In this document: piece by piece, positions 50,648 to 60,500 of the stretch
Layout: each line of letters begins with the position of its first letter
Numbering within the stretch: position 1 is the stretch's first letter
Source of the DNA: Antrihabitans spumae
Lineage (GTDB): Bacteria; Actinomycetota; Actinomycetes; Mycobacteriales; Mycobacteriaceae
DNA length: 64,000 nucleotides
Assembly (NCBI RefSeq): GCF_043944905.1
Contig: NZ_JBIMSN010000012.1
Coordinates: 37,337 to 101,336 of the forward strand
Direction: 5' to 3'
The notes under the pieces: generated by a model
What the model was told of the DNA's origin: nothing
Seen by the model: the letters and a program-made list of their open reading frames with translations, nothing else
Databases searched by the model: none
Translations under genes and position numbers: made by a program

Positions 50648-52314
50648 CCGACCCACTGCATCCGTTGCACGTCGTAACCGACGAGGTGAACCGAACCGAG
50701 CCGTGGCAATGGCGGCGCGTGCTTGCTGTGCTCGACCACTGCACCGCCCGACCGTTCGCTCGGCGCGTGCTCGAGCAACGCCGCGGCGCACACCGCGTGT
50801 TGAACGCCGACGCATTCCTCGCCGCCTATCTCGTCCATGCGATGTTCAAGTCGACGCTGATGCATCAGACGCAGATCACCAACACCGTCCGAGGCTGGAC
50901 CCCCTCCCAACGCCACGACGTCGGACTCGACCCACACACGCCGATCACCTACAAAATGATCACCGACGCCTTCGAACATGTTCGCCGTGCCTGCGAAAGC
51001 GCCGCCTACCCGGACTGGGACGCTGAACGGTTCGCCCAAGCCTTGCTCGATGCGTCCTTGTGGACGCAGCCACCGACTGGCGCTTTCGCTCTCGATTCCA
51101 CCGATATCCCGACGTGGGGTAGGTTGCGCTTCCGTCGACCGGCAATGGATTCCGATCCCGACGCGCCACCGCCGCAGAACCAGTCGCAGCACCCGCTGCC
51201 CGACGCACCGAAGGGTCCGGACGGCCGGTACATCTACACCTGTGACCTCGATGCTCGCGTCGGCTGGCGCAGCGCGTCGCAAGACGAAACCGAATTCTTC
51301 TGCGGATACGACGCTCATGTCATCACCGACGTCGCCGTCGAACCCGCGTCCGCTCCCGGACATCTCCAGGTCCCACACGTCGCCCGATCCGCCGTACTCG
51401 CCCCTGCAGGCACCCACAAGGGCGACTGCGGTTGGCGGGCAGTCGTCGCGCTCGGCGACACCCCCGCACCGCGGGAGCTGATGGCTGACCGCGCCTACAA
51501 CTACACCACCGCATCGCATTTCACGATCCCGCTCTGGCGCGCCGGCTACACGACCGTCTTCGATCTGCACGAACAACAACGCGGTCGCCGGCCCGGACCC
51601 GTCGCCGGCACCCAGTGGATCGACGGCACCCTGTACACAACCTGCCTTCCGGAAGGTCTTGTCTATATCGCACCGCTGAGCAGTGACCCGACAGTGCGGG
51701 ACAATATGCGCACAGAAGAGCGCGAGCGGATCGAGCGGTTGCATCAGTTGCGTGCCGCGTACGCGTTCACCCCGCACGGTGTGCGGCAACCCGACGGGCG
51801 ACACCGCTTCCGCGGCCCGGCTGTGACCCACCCGAAGATTCGCAGCCCCAGGGCGCCGCGGTCGATGCGGGAGGATTTCCGCAAACCGACGGTGTACTGC
51901 ACCGACGGCAAGACCTGCGGGTGCGCGATCACTGTGACCCTGTACGACACCGACGAACCCAACACCCGCATGCCGTTTCAACACGGCACCATTGCGTGGG
52001 CCGACAGCTACCACCGCCGCGTCGGAATCGAATCGGTGTTCAGTGATCTGAAGGCCAATCGTCTGCATCTCACCCGTGGCGGTATTCGCGGATTCGGGCT
52101 CACCCGCTACAGCCTCATGCTCGGATTCGCCTTGGCCGCAATGAACCTATTGATCTTGCGGGACTGGCACGCCAAACGTGAACGTCTCGACCCTTGGGGT
52201 GCGTTGCTCGGCGAACCGCCACCACCGACTCCTCATCGAGACCGACATCCGGCAACCGGGCGTCGCTCGGCACGCGCGAACAACCGCCGCACCACAGTCC
52301 GGCCCGATCGATAA
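50644..52314 (+). CDS. DDE transposase-like protein (IS4-type fold)
   Basis: I chose the ATG at 50644, which overlaps gene B by ATGA. The 556-residue protein carries three DDE candidate motifs: FALDSTDIPTWGR (first Asp, about residue 150), ELMADRAYN (second Asp, about 280) and GIESVFSDLKANRLHLTRGG (Glu, about 460). A conserved C-terminal YSLMLGFALAAMNLLIL helix follows. A long insert between the first two motifs holds a possible Cys-containing element later (CTDGKTCGC). Coupling to two recombinase-like genes is unlike ordinary insertion sequences. I see no terminal repeats immediately flanking the single gene. Confidence 0.8.
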   Translation: MTDPLHPLHVVTDEVNRTEPWQWRRVLAVLDHCTARPFARRVLEQRRGAHRVLNADAFLAAYLVHAMFKSTLMHQTQITNTVRGWTPSQRHDVGLDPHTPITYKMITDAFEHVRRACESAAYPDWDAERFAQALLDASLWTQPPTGAFALDSTDIPTWGRLRFRRPAMDSDPDAPPPQNQSQHPLPDAPKGPDGRYIYTCDLDARVGWRSASQDETEFFCGYDAHVITDVAVEPASAPGHLQVPHVARSAVLAPAGTHKGDCGWRAVVALGDTPAPRELMADRAYNYTTASHFTIPLWRAGYTTVFDLHEQQRGRRPGPVAGTQWIDGTLYTTCLPEGLVYIAPLSSDPTVRDNMRTEERERIERLHQLRAAYAFTPHGVRQPDGRHRFRGPAVTHPKIRSPRAPRSMREDFRKPTVYCTDGKTCGCAITVTLYDTDEPNTRMPFQHGTIAWADSYHRRVGIESVFSDLKANRLHLTRGGIRGFGLTRYSLMLGFALAAMNLLILRDWHAKRERLDPWGALLGEPPPPTPHRDRHPATGRRSARANNRRTTVRPDR

Positions 52315-52575
52315 CTTCCCCGCCCCGCACCGGAATCAGCTCACGATTCCGGCGGACACGCACGTCCTGACCTTCGTTGGAGGCCTGAACGGCCTGGCCC
52401 CAAGCCGAAAATCGGTCCGTTGGGACCCATTGGGGAGGCAGAACTACCTCATTCGGGAGACCGAGCGAGGAGGGGACCGACACAGAAGGCCACGACGAAG
52501 TGGCAATCGGGCAAATCAGACTATTCGGACCTGAATAAGTAAACCCGACAACCTCATACAGGGAAACTAGCCACC

Positions 52576-52800
52576 ATGTGCCGGACACTGGACAAGATGT
52601 TCAACATGCCACTCGGGCCTGGACCGGACGGAACATTCGACGATGCCGAACTGCCGATGCACTCGCGTATCGCCATTCGAACCAGCTTCGACGATCCCGC
52701 CGCGACGATCGTGTGCGAATCGCGCGCGTCCGGACTGCGCTGCACCAACAGCGCCGGTCACGGCTTTTTCGCGGGTTCGGACGAACTCGACGTGTACTGA
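52576..52800 (+). CDS. Small DUF6636-like protein or fragment
   Basis: The 74-residue frame from the ATG at 52576 contains TIVCESRASGLRCTNSAGHGFF. This resembles the paired-Cys C-terminal end of actinobacterial DUF6636 secreted proteins, which normally have a signal peptide and about 80 more residues. No signal peptide is present here. It is probably a truncated or relocated fragment, although a standalone small protein cannot be excluded. Confidence 0.45.
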   Translation: MCRTLDKMFNMPLGPGPDGTFDDAELPMHSRIAIRTSFDDPAATIVCESRASGLRCTNSAGHGFFAGSDELDVY

Positions 52801-52995
52801 GATTTTCTATGTTCTACAGCGTCAACCAGTAGATCGTCGAACATTGAACACCTCGTGTGCATGCCGTATTCGACGTTTTCGAGTACAGTATTTGTCACAT
52901 TTGGCGATATTAGTACGATATTTGTGTAACCTCGCTCATATGCCCAGCGGTAACAGTGTTGCCTATTTGTCGACCTTGAAGGGAGGTGACTCGTC

Positions 52996-53382
52996 ATGGA
53001 TGTCTTGACGAAAGCGTGTGATGACACGGCTCGTATGCCGACCCATAAAGTTGCCGAGTACCTGCTGGAGCGACTGGGGCGAACCTTGACGGCCTACATC
53101 GCGAACTCGCGAAGCCGAGCGATGCCTGCGCGGTGGGCGGCGCCTCCGGGCTCGGCAACACATGCGACACCGTCCGACGAGCGGGTCACTCGGTTGAAGG
53201 CAGCGCATTCAGTTTTCGTATCGATCGAGGACGCCGAGAACGACCAGGTTGCCCGGTCGTGGATGATCGCTGCGAATCCGCGGCTCGATGGACACACGCC
53301 AGCAGAGTTCATTCGCGATTCCAAAATCCCCGCTGTCTATCGCGCTGCGGCCGCATTCGTCTCGGGTGAGTATTACGCCTGA
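52996..53382 (+). CDS. Xre/MbcA/ParS-type antitoxin of a RES toxin pair
   Basis: The ATG at 52996 follows GGGAGG by 9 bases. The 128-residue protein has an N-terminal helical DNA-binding region (KVAEYLLERLGRTLTAYIANSR) and a C-terminal DUF2384 toxin-binding domain (DQVARSWMIAANPRLDGHTPAEFIRD). The latter ends near VYRAAAAFVSGEYYA, where the antitoxin tail blocks the toxin site in MbcA. It is immediately followed by the RES gene, the standard order, and should neutralise it and autoregulate the operon. Confidence 0.88.
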   Translation: MDVLTKACDDTARMPTHKVAEYLLERLGRTLTAYIANSRSRAMPARWAAPPGSATHATPSDERVTRLKAAHSVFVSIEDAENDQVARSWMIAANPRLDGHTPAEFIRDSKIPAVYRAAAAFVSGEYYA

Positions 53383-53416
53383 GCACGTGTGAGTGCACAG
53401 CGCTGTCGGGCCTGCT

Positions 53417-53442
53417 CCTTATACTGATCGTTCGGTATAAGG
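53417..53442. promoter_or_regulatory. Palindrome between antitoxin and toxin genes
   Basis: CCTTATAC-N10-GTATAAGG has perfect 8-bp arms and overlaps the start of the GGGGGAGG ribosome site of the RES gene. As DNA it may be an operator; as RNA the hairpin could sequester the toxin ribosome site and lower toxin synthesis. Confidence 0.5.
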
Positions 53443-53454
53443 GGGAGGCCCGAG

Positions 53455-54252
53455 GTGACTGCTCAGACCTATGGCGTCGATGCCGTGTGCGCCACCACAG
53501 GTCTGAATTTGGTACCCAGTAGCGGGCGTCGAATGTTCCGCGTCGCACAAACTCAGTTCGGTCCACTTCAACCCCCGCCCCGCGTCAAGACCGCGAATCC
53601 TGTCACGTGGTCGCGTTGGGATACTCCAGGACGCACCATCTACGGCAGCTCGACGGCGGAGGGTGCATTTGTCGAAGTACTCGAATACATCACCCCGGAT
53701 CCGCCTGCCGTTGCGATGAGTGATCTGTTCGACGACGTCGAAGACTCCGACGATTTGACCTTCGACTCGCAGATTCAGCGTGAGCTGCCATTGTGCGGCG
53801 CGATGGCACCGCGTTCGATCTCGAAGGGATGGCGGGAGGCTCGAAACCTGTACGAGCTGGTGTTGCCTGGGAACGGCTGGTTTGTCGACGTAACCGGGGC
53901 CGGCAGCATCTCGGCCGTCGAGGAGCAATTGCAGATGTTGTTGACCACATGCGGGGTGGATCGGTTGACGTTGAGCGAGTTGACGAGCTCGTCGGAGGAC
54001 ATGAAGCAGCTGACAACTGGAATCGCCACGTGGCTACGCGAGTCTGTGGTGCTCAGCGACGGGTCCCGCCCTCATGGTGTTGTGTACCCGTCGAAATGGG
54101 GTACTACGGTCCAGAATTGGGCAATGTGGCTGCGCCGGGCGGATGACGGCACCGGTGGTGATGCGGTTTGGATCCACGAGGCGTCGGACATAGGTCGCCA
54201 CACGCAGCCATTCGTCGAGGTTGCGACCAACCGTCGAATGCGGACTTACTGA
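53455..54252 (+). CDS. RES-domain toxin (NAD+-degrading family)
   Basis: The start is a GTG with GGGGGAGG 6 bases upstream. The 265-residue protein carries the RES features: an Arg in RMFRVAQ near residue 26, TWSRWDTPGRTIYGSSTAEGAFVEVLEY (the R, G-x-Y and E-containing core) and PHGVVYPSKWG near residue 200. RES toxins such as MbcT hydrolyse or phosphorolyse NAD+. At 265 residues it is longer than MbcT (about 190), with an insert of about 60 residues in the middle. It pairs with the Xre-type antitoxin upstream and would stabilise the plasmid. Confidence 0.9.
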   Translation: MTAQTYGVDAVCATTGLNLVPSSGRRMFRVAQTQFGPLQPPPRVKTANPVTWSRWDTPGRTIYGSSTAEGAFVEVLEYITPDPPAVAMSDLFDDVEDSDDLTFDSQIQRELPLCGAMAPRSISKGWREARNLYELVLPGNGWFVDVTGAGSISAVEEQLQMLLTTCGVDRLTLSELTSSSEDMKQLTTGIATWLRESVVLSDGSRPHGVVYPSKWGTTVQNWAMWLRRADDGTGGDAVWIHEASDIGRHTQPFVEVATNRRMRTY

Positions 54253-54369
54253 AGTTCACGTCGCGCCGAACGCTTTTATCTGTAGGGGAAGCACGGTGCG
54301 AATCTCTCTGAGTCATGTGCTGTCATTACTGGATAGCCCTTGTGGAAGACAGTGATATCTGTAACTGTG

Positions 54370-54624
54370 TCACGCACTAGCGGGTGCCGTCCGATCAAGC
54401 TGCAGCCGCAGGGCGTCGAGGTCGCGCTGGGCTTGGTCGAGGATTTCTGTCGCCGCCTCGCGGCAGTATCTGATTTTGTCGTCGCCTTCGACGATGACCA
54501 GGTGGGTGTCGCCCTTGAGGATGTGGTGAGCCTTCTTCCCTCTCTGGTGGGCTGAGCATTTTCGTTGATGGTTGGTGCGCGGGGTTTCGATGCTGATGTG
54601 GCGCAGAACCGCTTTGGTGGGCAT
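54370..54624 (-). CDS. Small Cys/His protein next to the helicase gene
   Basis: The ATG at 54624 has AGGAG 6 bases upstream. The 84-residue product has KCSAHQRGKKAHHILKGDTHL and IRYC, a Cys/His pattern that could bind zinc, then a short helix EILDQAQRDLDALRLQLD. It lies 39 bases downstream of the HTH-helicase gene on the same strand and is probably co-transcribed. I do not recognise the family. The ribosome site and composition support a real gene. Confidence 0.65.
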   Translation of the reverse strand: MPTKAVLRHISIETPRTNHQRKCSAHQRGKKAHHILKGDTHLVIVEGDDKIRYCREAATEILDQAQRDLDALRLQLDRTAPASA

Positions 54625-54663
54625 GTCGATCTCCTGTCGAACCGGGGACTCGGATAATCCGCG

Positions 54664-56730
54664 TCACTTCTTCTTGCTGAGTTGATCTCTCAACGCGTCG
54701 CGGACGGAGTCGCCGATCTCGTCGAGGCGCTCGAAGATGGTGGTCATTTGTTCGAGTGACCACTGTCCACGGCTCGCCTTCGCTTCGCCGGCCACGTGGT
54801 TGATCGCGGTGTTGATGCGGCGTATCACGATCGCCGAGTTGTATTGGCGCTGGCCGGGAGTCACGGCCATGAGCTGATGCCCGCGATGCGGCAGCTTCAG
54901 TTCCGTCAGGACACGATTGGCGACGGATTTCGCACGCTCGTTGACCCGTGTCTTGGTCGATTGGCGTTGCCGCTGCGGGGAAACCGGTATCGAAGCCGGA
55001 ACTGGTGCCGCTACCTGCTTGGCGAGTAGCCGCTCGCGTAACTGCTCGCGTCCGACGAGATCGCCAACGGTGATCGCGGGCGCGATCTCGCGGGAGAGCA
55101 ACTCGTCGAGCACCCGGTCGTCCGTCGGGTCGAGGTATGTGTGTTCGACAAAACTGGTGAGTATTTCGTTGTCGACGAGCATGCCCTCGTCGAATCGGCG
55201 GGGGCGTGGCTCGCTTTCTCTGCCCTTGGGGTCGTCGTCGGTGTTCCCGTCGACCCAGGTGCGGATCAAGGCTTGGTCGTCGAGATCGAGTTCCCGGAAT
55301 TCTGTCCAGCGAGCGTCGTTGTTGAGTCCGACGTGAGACACGATGTGTCCCTGGTTGTCGGGGTGATCCGGAGCGGACTCCTGGACGACACGCATGACTC
55401 TGCCGACGAACTGGACGTAGGGCGCAAGACTTCGGAACGGTCTGAAGATCGCCGCGACACTCAGGCGGGGATGGTCGAAGCCCTCGCCGAGCATCTGGAC
55501 CTGAACTATGCAGTCGAGCTGGCCCTGCCTCAGCCTCTCGATGACGGCGTCCTGGTCGTCGTCTGCCATGTCGGAGTGGATTTCAGCGGCTCGGTAACCG
55601 CATTCGGTGTAGATGCTGGCGACTTGTCGCGCGTGGTCGACCGAGCATGCCGCGGCGATGATCTGGTGCTGGATGCCTGTCTCTGCCCGCATGCGGTCGC
55701 ACTGCTGGATGCTGGCTTCGACGATGTGGCGGTTGCACTCTGGGCTCAGGGCGACACCGCGGCGAAACCACGCCTGTTCCCGAAGCTCGAGGACTTCATC
55801 GAGAGTATGGCGGCGGATATCGTCGCGGTAGGTGAAGTAGAGCTCCGAAGGAGCAACGTTGCGGGAGTGGATCTGCTTGATGTAGCCGTTGATCATCGCT
55901 CGGGTGAACGGGTAGCGGTAGACGATCTCGCCGTGAAGTTGCTGCTGGTCGGACCGAAACGGTGTTGCTGTCAGGCTGACGACCTTTGCGTTGGGAAATC
56001 GGCGGAACACCTTCTGCCAGCTTTCGGCGGCGGCATGATGCCCCTCGTCGACGAGGATCATGTCGAAGAAGTCTTCCGGGAATTGGGGCAGCCAACGGTC
56101 GGCCTGACTGGCTAGCTGCTGAATGTTGCAGACCACGAAGTCGCTCTCGATCGCGTCGTGGATGTTCGCGTTGACTCCGTCGAGCAACGCCATCCAGGGG
56201 CCGGCGGTGAAGTCAGAGATCACCCGGCATTTCGTCCAGAAGCATTGTGGGCTGGTGATATCGACGGCGTCGGCGACGCCTTTGCGAATCGTGAGGTTCG
56301 GAGTGATCACCAATACCCTGCCCTTCGCGATTCCGAAGGGCAGCGTGGCCATGATGCCGGTCTTCCCGCAACCGACGGGGATCTGCACGATCGCCGGACC
56401 AGCGTCGGCAGCGAAGTGCTCGCGCACTGCGCGATGTGCAGCGCGTTGCGGGTCGCGCAGCGCAGCATTGGCCTCGATGTCCGCGTTGGCGGTCGCGAAC
56501 ACGCTGGTGTTCCCGTCCGCAGCGGCAGCCTCCTCGGCGCGTCGGTAGACCAGTCGGAACGGCTCCAGGTCGGCGCGCCGATAGAAGCGATAGTCGCTGC
56601 CGGGCCGTCGCACGGCCTTCAAGGTGCCGTCCCTGTCCCACCGGCGGAGGGTCTGCGCGGATATCCCCAAGTAGGTCGCCGCCTCCGACACACGCATAAA
56701 TTCTTCATCAACCATGCTGTTACTATACAA
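54664..56730 (-). CDS. MerR-type HTH fused to SF2 helicase
   Basis: This 688-residue protein begins with a MerR/excisionase-type winged helix (EFMRVSEAATYLGISAQTLRRWDRDGTL to DYRFYRRADL, residues 10-55). It continues as a superfamily 2 helicase: Walker A VGCGKTG at 120-125, DEGH at 228-231, SLTATPFRSD at 252-261, LGEGFDHPRLS and QFVGRVMRV for motifs V and VI. The remaining 230 residues are helical with no recognised domain. Alternative starts at 56715 and 56697 are possible. A sequence-specific DNA-binding head on an SF2 helicase suggests plasmid maintenance, repair or defence; the exact role is unknown. Confidence 0.88.
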   Translation of the reverse strand: MYSNSMVDEEFMRVSEAATYLGISAQTLRRWDRDGTLKAVRRPGSDYRFYRRADLEPFRLVYRRAEEAAAADGNTSVFATANADIEANAALRDPQRAAHRAVREHFAADAGPAIVQIPVGCGKTGIMATLPFGIAKGRVLVITPNLTIRKGVADAVDITSPQCFWTKCRVISDFTAGPWMALLDGVNANIHDAIESDFVVCNIQQLASQADRWLPQFPEDFFDMILVDEGHHAAAESWQKVFRRFPNAKVVSLTATPFRSDQQQLHGEIVYRYPFTRAMINGYIKQIHSRNVAPSELYFTYRDDIRRHTLDEVLELREQAWFRRGVALSPECNRHIVEASIQQCDRMRAETGIQHQIIAAACSVDHARQVASIYTECGYRAAEIHSDMADDDQDAVIERLRQGQLDCIVQVQMLGEGFDHPRLSVAAIFRPFRSLAPYVQFVGRVMRVVQESAPDHPDNQGHIVSHVGLNNDARWTEFRELDLDDQALIRTWVDGNTDDDPKGRESEPRPRRFDEGMLVDNEILTSFVEHTYLDPTDDRVLDELLSREIAPAITVGDLVGREQLRERLLAKQVAAPVPASIPVSPQRQRQSTKTRVNERAKSVANRVLTELKLPHRGHQLMAVTPGQRQYNSAIVIRRINTAINHVAGEAKASRGQWSLEQMTTIFERLDEIGDSVRDALRDQLSKKK

Positions 56731-56744
56731 CCTTAGTCAACTCT

Positions 56745-57470
56745 TCCATATCTGTACACCGATTTGCGAGGCGTCCGTCCTCGCCGGTGTCGTTCCCGAC
56801 GGCATCATCGCGACCCGGCTACGTGCAAGCCTGCGCGGAAGTGTTGGGCCGCAAGAAGTCCGGACGGTTCGTCGTCTTCGAGGTCGAACCCCGACTACCG
56901 GCCGCCGGCGCGCGAACGGCGAGATGTGTTCGTTGTCGTACTTCGAGCAGGACCGCGACGTTCTCCCGATCAGCAGAGACCACCTGACAGGCGCATCGGG
57001 CGACTAGCTCGGCGAGGCGACGATCCGGGACGGGCTGCTGGGGATGATCACCGTGCGCTACACCCAATCCATCTCGGTCGCATATGCTCGCGACGGCGTG
57101 ACCGTCGGGATCTGCGCCGGTCAACAGTCCGCGCGACTGCACTGCCCTTGCCGGCGACAAGGCCGGATCTGGTGGCTACGAAAACATCCCGCATTTCGGG
57201 GCACTCCCGACACCGCAGGGCGAACAGCGACCGGACCGGCTGAACCGCCAGTTCCGCGCAGCCGCGAACGCCCGCTCGGCCGACGACCCCGAGTCGACGA
57301 TCACCGAGCATCTCAGCGATCGGGAACGCCGCGATTGGGGCATCAACCTCACCGGTATGACCCTCGTATCCGACGGGTTCCTGTCCTTCCGTGACAACGT
57401 CGACGTCGCCGCCCGCCGCGAACACGCGATCACCCTCGTAAACACCGGACTCCGCCTGTTCCATCACTGA
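56745..57470 (+). pseudogene. Decayed PurH-like (AICAR formyltransferase family) gene
   Basis: Reading across frames gives ICEASVLAGVVPDGIIA, GRKKSGRFVVFEVEP, DYRPPARERRDVF, then GLLGMITVRYTQSISVAYAR, GQQSARLHC, and finally RDWGINLTGMTLVSDGFLSF, RDNVDVAARREHAITLVNTG and LRLFHH. This is the order of conserved blocks in the standalone AICARFT-type proteins of actinobacteria. At least five frame changes and missing residues show advanced decay. It lies downstream of the divergent start of the HTH-helicase and is not part of an operon. Confidence 0.7.
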
Positions 57471-57570
57471 CAGGTTCGTTACATGTACATAACGCTCCCG
57501 ACCAGCACAGATAGTCATTCGGCGCTGCTGTCCTTACTGATAAGCAGTTCAGGTAGGAGCCGCCGAAGAA

Positions 57571-60500
57571 CTAGTTGTCCCGGTCGAGCTCGTGTTCGTG
57601 GGCGGGGTCGAGCTCCGGTGGCGTTACGTCCGTTGAGCGGTGAACTTGATCCCGTCCTTCGCGTTCACGTAGACGGTCTTCGATTAGACATTCGGTCGCC
57701 GTTTGTGCTTCGCGGCGGGCTTGTTCGGCCAGAAGCGCGTCGAGTCTGGTTGCTGCTGTGCGGCGTTCGGCGCTGATCTTCTCGCGCATCTGTTCACGCT
57801 CGTCTTCTGCTGCTGGACTCGCATCTCGCTCGGCGGCTTGGACCTCTGAGTTCTGGACTTGGGCCTCGATCCGGGTCCAGTCCGACGGGTGTGCACCGGC
57901 GTCGGCGGCCCGGTTAGACGCTGCAACGGTTGCAGCCTGCGCTTGGTCGTGTTGGTACTGGCGCTGTTCGCGGACTCGGTCTGCAGCCGCGAGTTCGGCA
58001 GTGAGTTTGGAGCGTGCGCCGACTCGAATCGAAGGGGTTTCCTCTAGTCGATGACGCAGCTCTGCAGAACGGGCATACGCCTCGCGGAGTGCGGTTTCGG
58101 CTGTAGCTTCCACGCTGGCAGCGGTGCGAGCGGCTGTGATTGCGGCGACATGACGGTTCAAGTTGTCTGCGGTGGTCTCGGACGTCTCAACCACGCTCTC
58201 GGACCATTTCCAGCCGATCAGGTCGTAGTCGTCGCAGGACAGCCGGCACCGAAGCCCGTGGACGTTGGCGGCGAGTTCGGTGTCGGTCAGCATCCGTAAC
58301 GGATCCGACGCAGCCTCGGCGGCAAACGCTGCGGCGTAGTCACGGCGCTCGTGCCGCACGGCGAGGGCACGGAACGTGGCATCGGATGCACGGCGGGTGC
58401 CGGCGGCCGCGAGTTCACGGGCACCGGCCATTTCGGCGCGGTCCAACTGAGCCGCAATACGCTCGGCGACGATTCGGGCCTGGTGCACGTTGTCGAGGTC
58501 GAGTTCTTGAGCGAGTAGGCGTGCTTGCTCGACGTCGTCGCGGGTGGCAACCCCGCGTCCGCCGGCGAACGCTTCGAGTGCGACTTGGGCGGCATCGGCG
58601 TCGGTACGGGCCGAATCTGCGGTCGAGCGGTAGTACTGGGCTTCCATTTCTTGCAGGCTCGCGTCGAGTTCGATCGAGGCTGCGGTGGTGTCGTCGCCGG
58701 CAGCGCGTGCGGTCGTGGCGTCGCGGCGCAGTGTGGCGACGGCGTCTTCGGCGGCGGACGCGGCGAGGTCGGCTTCGACCCACCGTTCGTGCGCGTCGAG
58801 CGCCTCGATCCGGTAAGGCCGTTGCTCGTCGGCGCGGTAGGCGAGGTCGAGAATCATCGGTTCATTCGCAACGACGTGCTCACTGGTTCCGGTTTGAAAT
58901 GCCGACCGCAGTCGGGCCACGAGGTATTCGGCGGCGGCAAGATCGGCACCGAGCTGGCTGATCCGGTCGCCGATAGGCAGGTCGGGGTAGGGGAGTTCGA
59001 CGTCGGGGAACGGTGCCCATTCCGCGATGTCGACTCCGAGGTCGTCAGCCAAGCTCGATAGTGCTTGGCCGCTGTCCATCTCGACGACGTCGTCGAATGG
59101 ATCGAGGTCATCGACTGGTGGTTCGAGGACGAGTAGTGAGTCGAGGTAAACGTCATCGCCGATGACAACCCCCACCGGGAGGGCCTCGCCGTCGAGCAGC
59201 TTGACGCCGAACTCGGCATCCGCTGGATCCGGGGGAGCGGACTCGACATCGACGGGCTCGACCGGTAGCGGCATGTTGCCGAATCGAGGTGCGGTCAGCA
59301 GCGTTTCGATTCGCCACGTCACGGCGGTGGCGACCTGATCGGGACGGATCGGGTCGTCGTCTTGGGCGGCGAGGATCGCCTCATGAGCAATGGCGAGCAA
59401 CTGGGCGGGGGTCCACTCGGCGGGGTCGGCGGAGTCGACGACGGCGACGAGTCGAGCGAACGCCGGATCGGCGATGATCCGGTCGGAGTACTCCGGCACC
59501 ACCGTGTGCAGCACCGGCAGCCAGTCGGGGTGCCGGGCTGCGAGGTCGCCGGATTCGATGTCGGCGACAACCTCGGGTTGCAGGGTGCGCGACATCCGCC
59601 ACCACAGGGCGGCAGCCGCGAGTTCGTCGGGCAGGGGCCGCTCGTCGACGCAGGTGCCGACGAGGGCGTGCACGTCGATTCCGGCATGTTTGGCGAGGCT
59701 GAGTTTGTCGGCGAGTACCGGCCAGAACGGATCGAGCCGGATCCGCGGATCGAGCTTGTCGACCAGTGGTGCCCACAGCGCGGCGGCACTGTTGGGGTCG
59801 CCGATCGCTCGGGTGGCGCGACCGTCGAGGCGACGTTGATAGCGCGATTCGACGACGGCGTAGCGGTCCGGCCCGGTCGGTCGTCGGTCGGTGTCGTCGA
59901 CGTGCATCGCCGCTCGCCATACAGCGAGATCGCTCAACAGGGCGGGGTGCTCGCCCACGATCGGGCGTGCCCACAGCGGCGCGTCCGACAGCGACCAGTC
60001 ACCGGCTGCGGTGCGGACCTGCTCGGCGAGAGTGGTGACGAGTTCGCTGCGCGCCGACAGATACGCGCCCCACGTCGGTGACTGTTGCAGTGCTGTTGGG
60101 ATCCCGCGTTGCCAGGGCAATGGTCCGGTCCCGCTGGAGTGCGCGCCGGTTTCGTCGAGTCGCCAATCCAGGACGGCGGCAACGTCGGCGGCGGTGTCGA
60201 GCGCGCCGTAGATGCGGTTTAGTTTCGGTGAATGCGCCGCAGTGTGTAGGTCGGCGACGGCGTCTCGGCCGTCGACGGCGAGGGTGGCGAGGTGTTTGCG
60301 CAGTGTCGGCCAGGCGGCGGAGTCGGTGAGCCCGGGCCACGTGGTTTCGGCGCCGGCGTCGATAACCGCCAGGGCATCGGCACCGATGACGGCTTCGGCG
60401 GCGGAGCCGACGGCATCGGTGTACGCCGCGGCGGCGTGAGCGAGTCGACCACGTGGGTCGTCGAGCTCCCGCTGGGCAGTGGTCGCCGACACCTGTGCAC

